Origin: Pachyseris speciosa | Lineage: Eukaryota > Cnidaria > Anthozoa > Scleractinia > Pachyseridae | Direction of reading: 5' to 3' | DNA: 64,000 nt | Assembly (NCBI GenBank): GCA_016490735.1 | Contig: JAEMWC010000167.1 | Span: 291,001-355,000, forward strand | Shown here: piece by piece, positions 23,011 to 35,000 of the stretch | Numbering within the stretch: the first letter of the stretch is position 1 | Layout of the letters: the number at the start of each line of letters is the position of its first letter | Program-made: the position numbers and the translations under genes | The notes under the pieces: model-generated | Databases searched by the model: none | What the model was told of the DNA's origin: nothing | What the model saw: only the letters and a program-made list of their open reading frames with translations

Positions 23011-26000
23011 ATCGCACCGGTATCGCAAAGTCACGGGTTCAAACCATGTTGAAGTCCTGAATTATTTCAGGCTTCTTTTCGCAATTGCATAAATTGCGTT
23101 CACAACTTTGAGGATCATTCTTCATTTGATGATATGTAAACTGTTCTTAACAGAGGTCCCCTATTTCGCTACCTATTCTGCCAGCAAGCATGCATTGCAG
23201 GTATGTGTAATAGGGACTGATCCTAATAGTGTTAGCATAAGAAACTAGCTATTAGTAATAATACTATCTATAGAGAACAAGCAGTATGGGCCCATATTAT
23301 TACAGCTGTGATCTGTATTGTGATTTGTATTGAAAGTTCCAAACAGCTCCAAACAGACAGATTAAAAACCTTTTTAGTGCTTGACTCACAATATTGTACC
23401 TTTGGTACGGCTCAAACATGTACATTTCAATAACTCTTAGGGTCTTTATCTGGTAATGGTATTGTGGCAGTCGTAACCAGGGCCCCATTAGGCCACTTTA
23501 GGGCAAAGGGGTCTGGGACTAGAGTTCGGGCAGTTAGAGAGACGAACTAAGTTGTGTTCTGAATCGTTGTAACTTGAGTCTTCACCGGCCTCTGAGTTTA
23601 CACTGGTGGCAGCGGTACGATGGAAGACGATAGATGTAGATTGTTATAGAAGAAAGGCGAGGATGTCAAGAAATGGATTCTGAGAGTAGAAACATACGCA
23701 GCTGTACGTGGCTGGAACAAGAACAAAATGGCGGCAATGGCCGCGATTGGTCTCCCGGATGGCAAGGTAGAATTTTTGCTTACAGTTCCAGAAGAAGATC
23801 GAAAGGACTGGCCTAAGCTAAAGAGAGCTATCCTCGACGAGTACAAGACCGACCCGGCGTCCTCAGAACAGGCTTTTCTTTCTTCCTTGCGACAACCAGG
23901 TGAATCCTTTCTGGTTTATTTCGCTGTTTTGGAGCAGTTGTATCGAGACGCGTTTGGTGTTGCGGAAGGTACACCACTCAGCGAGCCGTCACAGAAAGCG
24001 GTTATTCGTCAGTTTCTTCGGGGGATTCCTCAGCCTATTTCCTCCAAATTGCAGTTGGATTACCCTGATGAAACACACTCAAACCTCGCCAAACAAGCCC
24101 GTCGAATTGAAGAAGTTTTTGCTCGTACTCAGTCTTCCGTTGAGCGAGTAGCAACCATTGAATCTACCGAGAATGCCAACAGATTGGACGCACTTTGTAA
24201 TGAATTGAGTGAGCTAAAACACCTCCTTCAGGAGTAAGTTCATCCAGAATCTGTTGTGGACGATGTAAACGCTGTTTCTTCCAAACAACCTAACCCAGGG
24301 TCGTAACCTCGCAAGTGTTTTTCTTGTGGCTCAACCATGCATTTGCAAAATCAATGTAGCCTTACCCCCCACTCCCCCAGTGCGGAATCGAGGACGTTTT
24401 TACCGCAGTGGACATGTAGCCAGCCAGTGTTCCTCACAACATTTAAACTAAACTCCACCAGTGCAGCAAGGCCACCACTGGTGCATAACTCAACTGATAG
24501 TGCCTCATTTGCCTCACAACGCCCATGGTCTCAGAGACAATCTACCTTGCATGTGACAGGAAAAATTGAAAATGTGAAATGCACCTGGCTGTTGGATACT
24601 GGCTCAGATGTTACCTGTATTAGCTCTCGATTACCTGGCATTGAGAAGTGGCGCCTCAGCCCTCCACAGAGTGCACCTGCTACAGCAAATTGAAGCCCTT
24701 TACACTGTGTAAGTGAGATTGTCACTAACACTGAGAGGGGTCATGTCTCAAAACACAGTGTGCGTTTACTTGTAATTAACAATTTAAACGTCCCAGCCAT
24801 TTTGGGTATGGATACCCTTGAAAGTTTCGGCTCCTTTGGAATTGATTGGGCACATCGGACACTTACTCTTGGCGATGCCAAGTTGATTGTGGAGAAACGT
24901 TCAAATGGATCTGTGCTATCGCCAGTAGTTGTCTCCCTCATCTCAGACCAAGTCATTCCTCCCCGTTTACAGTGCTTCGTCCATGCCGCAGCTACGGACT
25001 ATGGACCATGTGACCAAGATGTTTTATTTTCCCCATTCATGGATAAAATGGCTCGTTTAAATCTTCTTTTGGATGCAAGTGAGGTTGCTGCAGACCCCCA
25101 AAACCGAATACCAGTCACAGTCATGAACAACAGTAATCTGCCAATTAAAATGTTCGCGGGCACAAGAATTGGAGAACTCTTCCCAGTCAAAGTTGATGAT
25201 CAGGGTGCCGATATCAACACTGTTTCAGACAACCCCCCACCTCCTCCTGTGCCACCTAGAAAGGTCCAGTAGCAGTTAACTTGGATCATTGTGAAGTGTC
25301 ACCTTCTGAGAAAAAGGAACTAGCAGCTCTCCTTGATGATTACCGTGATGTGTTCGCTAACAATGACACAGAAGTCGGCCGCACTAACAAAGCCCACTTC
25401 CACATTCATACCAAGACTGTGGTGCCTGTCGCAACAAGCTCCGTCCAACGCCCCTCTCTCTCTGCGCAAAGGTTGATCGACAGATCCAGAACATGGAGGA
25501 GCGAGGTATCTTTGAGCCCTCCACGTCACCGTATTCTGCTCCCATTTTACCCGTTCCGAAAGCTGATGGTTGATACCGTTTTTGTGCAGATTTTCGCGGC
25601 TTGAATGATGCAACCATTACGGAGATATTTCCCTTGCCGTCTGTTGGCGAATGCCTTGACTTGCTGCATGGTTCCAATCTCTTCACAACCTTAGACCTCT
25701 ACAGTGTTTACTGGCAGATTCCAATAGCCAAGAAGCATCGCCACAAGACAGCATTCTCAACTGAATCTAGTCATTGGCAGTTTTGCGTTATACCTTTTGG
25801 GGTCAAAAATGCCCCAGCTGTCTTTGCACGCCTCATGGCAGATATTATGAATGGATTACAGTGGAATGGTATTGCTGTCTACTTGGATGATATCATCATC
25901 GGAGGGAGGAACTTTCGCGAACATTACGACCTTTTGAAGGAGGTCCTTGAGCGTCTGCGGGCAGCAGGATTGACTATCAAGTCCAGCAAAGTGTCATTAT

Positions 26001-29000
26001 GTCCAAAGAAGCTCATTTTCCTGGGTCACCAAATCTCAGCAAAGGGCATCGAGCCCGACCCAGCGAAATTAAGTGAAATCCGTAATTGGCCACGTCCTCA
26101 AAACAATAAGGAGCTGCGGGCATTCCTTGGACTGTGTAATTACTATGGTGATCTCATCCCTAATCTTCAACAATGTGCTCATGTCCTAAACCAGTTAACA
26201 GGGAAATCTAAATTCGTCTGGTCTTTAGGGAGGGATGCCGCCTTCAATGGCTTGAAATTTGCATTAACGTCCAGTGAAGTCCTCCTTCAGTTCCGTGATA
26301 TTTCTAAACCTTTTGAACTGAGCACTGATGCTTCTGATACGGGAATAGGCTGTGTTCTGTCCCAGAGAGATGACTCTGGTAGAGATCAACCAGTTTTGTT
26401 CGCATCCAAGGCGCTAGCCGACAACGAGTTAAACTGGCACACGCGTGATAAAATAACGGTTTCCGCGTTGAGTGGGTTTCTTGCCAAAGGGGCCTTTGAT
26501 ATCCATAGCAATCTCCTGCCATGGTTCTTGTGGTTGTGATGACAGCGTGAACTGTGTACAAGGGCGGGAAGGGACGGGTCGGTTGTGCGCACATGGAACA
26601 CAAGACTGGCAATACATCCGAACATCGGCGACCATGTTCAGCCAGAAATATTCCCGACGGATCAGGCTGGTGGTTTTCTCAGCAGCCATGTGGCCTGCAT
26701 GGTCATGTTTCAAGCGTAAGACGAAGGGAATGAGGGCATCAGGGACCACCAGCTGGTCGACGTGGTGTTTGTTAGTTTTGTAATAAATATACAACAGACC
26801 ATCGTCTTCCCAGAAAAAGAAATTGCCTTTTGGTAGACCAACGGCAAAGTGCAGGATTTGTGTCTGGGAACTGATTGCCACCACGTTGCACTACATTAAT
26901 TACAATCCCTAACACGGGGTCTGACTGCTGGTACTCTTGAAATTTAGCAACACTGAACAGGCCATCGCGCGATAACGTGTTGACAGAAGGCTTACGCGAG
27001 AGAGCATCGGCATGGAGGTTCGTAACACCAGGTCGGTGATTGATCACAAAGTCAAATTCCTCAGATTCTTCTAGCCAACAGGCATAGCAGCCTTGGAGAT
27101 CGCGAGTGGTCCTTAACAACTGAAGACCTTTATGATCTGTGTGCCAGGTGAAGCGACGCCCTAACAGGGACGGACGAAATTTGCGTAACCCGAAGATGAA
27201 GGCATATGCTTCGTTTTAGTGGTCATAGATCTGCTTACCCGCGCGGCGGAAATGATCCCTATTCCCGATAAGTCAGCCAAAACCGTTGCTCGTGCTGTTG
27301 TGCATCATGTTTTCTGTCGGCGGGGAATCCCCGAGTCCATCTTAACCGACCATGGCTGCGAATGTGGCAACCAGGCCCTAAGCACGATTGCTCATGAACT
27401 TGGCATCGACAAAAAACGCATATCTGCTCTCCACCCTCAAGCCAATGGCAATGTTGAGAGACTAAACCGTACTATTGGGGAAATCAACTGACGAGTGCGG
27501 AGATATTTGGGATTTGGAGATCCCTTTTGTGCAATTTAATTACATGAATCACGATCACAGCGCTACTGGGTACTCGCCATTTTACCTGTCTTATAGGTAT
27601 GCGCCACGTAGCCCACGATTGGTTCTTGCTCCTGGCCCTACAAAGTCCCCATCCACCATTCAACAATGGGCGTCAACCCTCGCTTCCCGTCTAAAGGAGG
27701 CCCACTCACGTGCAGCCGATCGGGACCTTCAAACCCTCCTCGGCCAGGTTTGCCCTCAAAGTTACAAAGCCGTTGGCAAGGTCCGTTGTGAAATGTCTTG
27801 CAGGTAATACCTACCGCATCAAGCAGGCCAGTAATTTCCGTAAACGCTTTTTACGACATCGTGATCAGCTTCGTCCCCTTCGCACTCACCAGTTCCAGTT
27901 ACAGTACCTCCTGTACCCCGTCGCTGGAAAACGGTTCTGTCTCCGAAGTCTCCTGCTCAGATGTGCAACCAGCAAGGACTCCTGTACTTCCCTCTTCGGA
28001 TATTGTCTCACCCAGGCCTGCGTCAAGCATAGAGATCCCGTCCATACAGGCTAAGAACTGTGGAGGGGGGACTGACCGATTAGATCGTGAAAGCTTACAT
28101 GATTCTGAACCTGAACCTGGCTCTGCGCCTTTCTCGTCATTGCAGAGAGCTAGGGGGGAGGACTGTGACAGTCGTAACCAGGGCCCCATTAGGCCACTTT
28201 AGGAGAAAGGGGTCTGGGACTGGAGTTCGGGCAGTTAGGAGAGACGAGCTAATTATAAGTTGTGTTCCAAATCGCTGTAATAAATACCTTGAGTCTTCAC
28301 TGGCTTCTGAGTTTACAGTATCAACTATGGCTTAATGTAATTTTATTAGTATAATGGTGAATTTCAATCCATGCGATGATTGTTAATGATTGATTTGATG
28401 TTTTCAAACTGAAATATGTTCAGACTCAATGCTGTAATCCCTCATGCAGCATGATGCAGCCATCTGCTATTCGGTGTTTGTTGTCAGAATGCAGCACTAC
28501 CAGTCTGATCGCGAAGGCAACAACGGAATACTTGGTAGAGGCGACAAATCAAGAGAACCACAGAGGAAACGGCAGATAGTTCCACCAACTCTGATGATGA
28601 GTTCCGGAACCCTCAAAGTGAAGATAGAAGATGTTGATGTAGACGACCCTGATAGCGTCAATGTAATTTTTCAAAGCGCTGAAAAACAGCACCAGCCAAG
28701 AACTGACCTTAGTACCCAGCCGAACAAAGTTGAACACCCTACAGAGTGAATTATCAGTGAAAGGTGAGGCTGCAGTCACCATCGGAAACAAACCCTGTGG
28801 CGCAGTTGCAAGATTAGTTATCGTTAAAGGGAGAATCAACTACCCATCACTCATCGGCAAGGAAATCCTTTGAAGCTAGGAATGCTACAGATGAGAGAAG
28901 ATAGAACAAGTCAAATGACCTCAGAATAAAAAAGAAGTGCCACACATCAGTGCCATAAAGTAAAAGAAAGGCCTCCGTCACCAAACCGAGGAAATCACTG

Positions 29001-32000
29001 TCCAGTTCAGTCATCTTTTCAAAGGAATCGGGAAGATCAGAGACAACAAGAATTATGATAAAGATTTTTATGTCAAGTTCAGCACGAGACTGGATGCCGC
29101 ACCAGTGGTTCAGAAGCCAAGACAAGTTGCTTATTCCTTACAAAAGCTGCTGAAGAAATGGGTGGAGCAGTGTTTAGAAGAGGAGATCTTTGAAGAGGTA
29201 CCGAAGGAGAACCAGTAACATGGTATTCCCCTCTTGTCATCCAGCCAAGACCAAGGTTCAGTGAATATTGTCACATACAAATTAGACGTTACACACAGTT
29301 CAACTGGAACAAACGTCTTTAATTCAACAGAGTATTCGACAGTAAATCTCCATGCTCGATCACCACGAGGTCTGTAAAACTATAAACTAAACTCACATGT
29401 CATCTCCCTCCTTTGAGCTATTAAACAGACCTAAGGATAACACAACTTGCATGCAAAACTAAACTTGCAAGAAACAGAGGAACCTGCTTAGAGTATACCG
29501 AGTCTCGATAAGTCAATGTCTCTATTAATGTTCTCAAATCACGAATCAAACAAAGCCTTTGAATTGGGTAGGGTTTCTCACGACACGACCACTCGATGTC
29601 CTAAGTTCTGGTTGAGGTAAACTGGACTGTGCACATGCAGAGGAGGGTACAGCTGACGTTGCTCTGCAAGGTTCGAAATGTGAAGATTCTGAGCCTGGAT
29701 CTTCTGCTTGTGACTATGTCTCTAGATCCAACTGTTGCTCCGCGTCAGGTATCTCCACTTTATGGACACCACTTCATTAAGCATGAACTGATACCCAACC
29801 TGATTAAGTGAAAGCTCTGGAAGAAGAAAGCCCACCTGAGTCAATGAAGCTGGTAGGAGTTTCTTTGGTATGACGGGTTATCTGTCAAGATTCATCCCAG
29901 TGTACTTATCACTGATTGCACCATCCAGAGCGCTAACACAAAAAGATACCAAGTTCAAGTGGGGGCATGGAATAGAATGAAGCACTCGATAGGCTCAAAA
30001 GAACCATCACAAAGGAGAGCGCCATCGCCTTCTTCAACCCATCAAGACTAATTGTTGTCAGAGCAGAGGCCAGCTGTCATGTGGGGGCTGTCCGCTGGAT
30101 TGTTTCAGAAAACAAACAGGGGCCTTTGCCCACTCCATTTTATCAGCCACACCATGAGTGATACAGAAAAGAGATATAGCCAAACAGAGGGTGCACTAGC
30201 AGTTCACTGGGGCCAAGAACAGATTCAGCATTTACCTCTTGGGGGCCCAATGGTTCAAGATCATCATGGGGCATAAACCCCTCAATGCCCTCTTCAACAA
30301 AGCAGACAAGAAGCTCTCTCTCCGAATCGGGAAATGGGTTATGAGAATGCAAGATGTAGATTTCGAGCTCATCTATGAACCAAGCAAATATGAGATGTAT
30401 CCCCTTTACTTTCTATCCAGACACCCACTGCCAGAGACCGACGAGGATGCTGTGGAGAGAGTAGTAAAGTTTTTACGGATAGCATCAACGAAGAAACCCT
30501 GAGAGGTGGGCCATGCCAGAAACTATCCAAGCGGATATTAAGAAAGATCCTTACATAGCACATGTCCACGGGATGCGACATGAGCTGTATGCAGTGTATG
30601 GCGTAATCTTCAGAATGAATCAATCATCATTCCCTCAATCCTCCAGAGGAAAGTGGTCAAAGTAGCACACCACCTGGGGCACCTAGGAATGACCAAACCC
30701 ACGCAGATGCTGCGAGAGAAGTACTGCCGGGTTCCCGACAATGAACACCACGGTAGAGAAAGGAGAAAGTCATAGCCCAATGCTATGAATGTCAGGGGAC
30801 CACGAAACAGTACTCTCAAGAACCTGTCAAAGTTGCAGACATACCAAAGAAGCCACTGGAGACTTCGGGGGAACCTACCCTGATCGCCACTACAATCTGG
30901 TAGCCATAGATAAGAGGACCAAATATCCTGAAGTTGCAAAGACCCATTCAAAAGTATTCCGGCGGAATTCCTCCACTCATGGTACACCAAGGCGGTTAAG
31001 TGACAATGGACTACCATTTAATTCAAGAGAATTTTTAGAATTCGCAAAGACAGAGGGATTCCACCACCACCGTGTCACACCAGAACACGCTTGTGGTAAC
31101 GGCGAATCTGAGAGCTTTATAAAGGATACCTCACAAATTAATGTGATCAAGTAAGCTGAAGCCACTCAAGGGGCACTAAGGCCACAAGGTAGCGGGCATT
31201 ACCCCTTAAATCCACCAAAGGAAAGATTGAGCCCAAGCATTAGCAGCCATGGACAGCTGTTTCGGCCTTGTTAGGCCTCATCAGCATGGCATAGCTAATG
31301 CTCAGGCTCAAGTACCCACATATCAATAAAACAAGCAATGAAAACGTAAAGCTTGTGGGATGTGGCTAGAGTGACAAGGAGAGAGTTATAAAGTTGCTCA
31401 ACAAGAATGAACAGATTTCAAGGTACAGACAACACTGATATTCAGAAACTGTTGATAGGCGACTGCTCAACGCCACACCCCGCAACCGGCGTAGCCCATA
31501 TGAAGCTCTAATGAACCTAAATTCCCTATCAAAAAAGAGTGAGCGACCATGGCAGCGACCGCAAGGCAGCCATCAACAGAGGGAATGAAGAATATGTAGA
31601 GAAAATTAGACAGTATTCCGAGAACAAGAACACCAAGGAGCAAGTTTTCACCATCGGTGATCACCTCTGAGACAGAAGAAGACCAACGAGTGGTCCGGGC
31701 AAGTGGTCAACAGCTTACGAACCGGAATTCTACATCATAATCGTATAGATGGTTCAAGCATATTAGCCAAGAGAGACGACATGTTTATCGCGATACGAGT
31801 CAATTCAAGCTCTCCAACACATTGCTAAAGACTGGGTTGGACCAAGGGGAAGATACCGATTGTGAAGAGTGGAGACACTCAACTCTTCGAAATGCGGAAC
31901 TTTAACCCAACCCAGAGGCTATACCTCATCGAGACCAGGCAGACAAAACTACTGTTGGTACAGAGCAAACAGCTGGAAGCACCCTAGAAGTAAGTAGATC

Positions 32001-35000
32001 AGCAGGGCCTGTTTTGAGAGAACAGCAGGCAGTGCCGACCACAATGAGACAGCGACCACACTTGCGGGATAATGTTTGTCTGAAACAGATACGGACACTA
32101 GATTTCATTGACACTTCACATTTGTTTTGTTCATGTTCAAGTTAAGGACGTTTGCACGTTCTAGGTGTTGAGGCAGTAGACGTCTCTGAAACGGGGAGAG
32201 ATGTGGTATCCAGTTCACTCCAATAGTTCTCTGATGATGCGCAGTGTTTTGTGTGATTTGCATAGAGCACATGTACTGACTTCGGTTCCGACATGATTTC
32301 GAAACATTAAAGCACAGTTTATTGACTGAATACTGGTCGTTTCAGACATTATTAGGTATTAGCCTTCTCCAAGTCTTCAGCCTCATGAGCATCTTCTGAA
32401 ACTGCTGAGACTGTAACATGTTCAACTTAGTGGCGTTAGTTATGATCTCACTCTCCTCACCAGGGCTACTTTGACTCTGCTCGGGTGGAGTTGGCAGAGC
32501 ACAACATTGATGTCCAGATCATCTGTCCAGGTCCTGTGAAATCACAAATAACTGATTACTCTTATACGGAGGACAAAAAGCTGGTAAGGAAAAGAACTTT
32601 TGTGTTTCAATAGAGGGTTTTCACGTGGCGTCATAAAAAACTAAAATTCAAAAGTAAACAACCTTTTGCATTTTTATCTTCATCACGTAAAAGACATTTT
32701 AGAAATGTATCTGCTTGCATGTTTTCAGCTCGGTAGCTTGCTTTGTTTTGAAAATAGAGCAGTTTGAATTTTAGAGTTTTTCACAGTGCGTGACATAAAG
32801 ATGTCTGCTTACAAACTCACAAGCATGAAAATACCGATTCACCATGTGAGATTGGGCCGAGCATGGTACGGTGAGGAGCTAAGAAGTTGAGCTCCCAAGC
32901 AAAAGTTCTCATTTTTCGAATTATGCATGGAATTCTTTTCGTTTGTGAAAAGAAAATCAAAGCTAAGTAGCAGTAGTAGCGATCGGTCCTCCAAAGAAAC
33001 AAATTCACCGGAATCCAAGCGTTTAAAGGAGGGAGAAGACGAGTTACACTGCCACGAAGCATTCGCCGTCGAGTGTAGTGCAGCCTCAAGCGAAGGAAAA
33101 AACGACGTAGTTCTTTCAGTTTTAAATATGGCCGAAGACTTCGCGTCAAAAGTGGACCTGATTCTTAGTAAACTTGTCAAATTAGACCAAATTGCAACTG
33201 AAATCCAATCCCTTCGAGAGTCCGTCGAGCGAATCAACCTAACCGTCAAATCCCTTCAGCAAGATTGTGTTCGTGTCGAGCAAGACCTGAGGAAAGTATC
33301 TACTGCTACAAACAATCTAGAGCAGAGTGTAGAAAGCTTAAACAAAGATGTCCAAGAAGATAAGGCAAAAATGGAAGAGATAATAACAAAGAACGAGGAG
33401 GAGCTGAAGATACTCCGTTTACAACTTCTGGATTACGAAGTGTATCAGCGCCGAGAAAACTTACGTTTCTATGGCATCCGTGAGGATAGAGAGGAGGATA
33501 CCAAAGAAGTCTTGTATAACTTTTTGGAGAATGATCTAGGAATCCCCAGTGCTCGTAAAATCGAAATCCAACGTGTCCATAGGACCGGCAGAAGACCAAA
33601 CAACGGTAAACCCAGAGGTATCATCGCACGTTTTCTCCGCTACTCAGATCGGGAGGATATTTTCGCCCGCCGTTCCGCTCTTAGCAGAGAGAGTGACTTT
33701 GGCATTGGCCCAGATCTCCCGAAACAAGTTGTTGACATGAGGAAAAAACTCATCCCTAAAATGATCGAGGCGAGGAAGAGAGGCAAGAGGGCAGCTTTCA
33801 GTAGGTCACAGCCTTATATTTTATTTGTTGACGGTGAGAAATTTTCTTGAAGCTGTACATATCACGGACAAGCATAATTTAAAAAAACCCTGTGGCATCC
33901 AGGTAAAGTGACAATGCTCATTTTAAGAAGAAAAGGTTCCTTTGATTTCCTAAATATTGCGTTGTTGGATAAAAACAGTTTATTAGTTGTTGTTATGAAT
34001 TTAAAAGAAACATTGGGGGCTCTTCAGGTGGACTATGCAAATAAGGAGTACTCTTGAGACGACCCAATACGACGTAGCGCTAATCAGTCTTTTATCACTG
34101 GCTGCGTTTAAATCTTTTGTTTCTATGTTTGATGTGATGAGTGTTTTAATGTTAGTAATTTTGCTTATTGTTTCGGGATGTACAAATACCCATGGGAGTA
34201 CCAGCTGCTGCTCTATTGGTTTCTGTTTTCACCTTTACAAATATCAATGGATAGTAATAGCCTAAAGTTTAAAATAATCTCGCTGAACGTTCGAGGTATA
34301 CGAAATTTCGAAAAGCGGAAATCAATTTTCAATTGGTTAATGAAGCAAAATTCCGACATCTTTTTTTTGCAAGAAACATACAGCACTGAGGATATTGAAA
34401 ATCAATGGAAAAAACAATGGCCTGGAGACATACACTTCGCTCATGGCTCTACCCATAGTCGTGGGGTTGCTATCCTTATACGCAAATCCTTTGACTTTAA
34501 ATTGCAATCAATTCAAGCCGATAAGGAGGGGAGATTTTTATTTATAGAAGCAACAATTCAAGATGAGCCCTTCTTTTTGGTAAATATCTATGCCCCCAAT
34601 AGTGTCACTAGCCAGTCTTTGTTCTTCCAATCATTGGCCGAACTTCTTTGTGACAAGCAATACCAAGGGACTGATCACAAAATTATATTAGGCGGGGACT
34701 TGAATATCACTTTTGACCCTGATCTAGACTGTTCGGGTGGAAAACCAGTGCTAAAAGGATCGGTGAAGTTTGTAGATGACATTTTGTTAAATAATGATTT
34801 AGTAGACATCTGGAGAATCCGCAATCCCGATACCAAAAAGTTTACTTGGAGGCAAAAAAGCCCAATAATTCAAAGGCGATTAGACTACTGGCTAATAAGC
34901 GATTTGCTACAGGACGATGTAGCTAATGTAGACATTGTGACAGCAATCAAAACGGACCATTCCGCAATAACCCTTGAAATTAACAGCTTAAAAGATCAAC

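Larger units (their letters stand above)
21749..23128. mobile_element. Second inverted tRNA-like composite, 14-bp target duplication
   Basis: The direct repeat atgatatgtaaact lies at 21735-21748 and 23129-23142. Copy 3 has the corresponding sequence once (56711-56724), which proves insertion. The left arm (21749-21864) is in minus orientation and ends inside the unit hairpin. The right part has a truncated plus unit (22768-22806) and a fuller unit (22987-23059). A separate TIR element at 21871-22761 is nested at the centre. Confidence 0.8.
23463..28317 (+). mobile_element. Ty3/gypsy LTR retrotransposon, LTR-complete but damaged
   Basis: The 5' LTR is 23463-23602 and the 3' LTR 28164-28317; both start TGTG(G/A)CAGTCGTAACC and end TTTACA. 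Target duplication is gtat (23459-23462, 28318-28321). A polypurine tract (about 28149-28163) precedes the 3' LTR. The LTRs differ by several substitutions and small gaps, so the insertion is not recent. It sits in intron 4 of SDR copy 2. Coding order is gag, protease, reverse transcriptase, RNase H, integrase, with nonsense and frame breaks and an inverted block. Confidence 0.9.
28490..32349 (+). mobile_element. Decayed second gypsy-type element
   Basis: Compared with the same intron in copies 1 and 3, sequence from about 28490 to 32349 is inserted. Pol remnants are in order: RNase H (30080-30480), integrase zinc finger ([20 protein letters not shown], 30660-30725), and integrase core ([16 protein letters not shown]; 30990-31110). 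A 3' LTR-like end (TGTGGTATCC..TCAGACA, 32202-32349) follows a purine-rich tract. No matching 5' LTR is visible, so the 5' end is deleted. Many stops and frame breaks. Confidence 0.75.
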
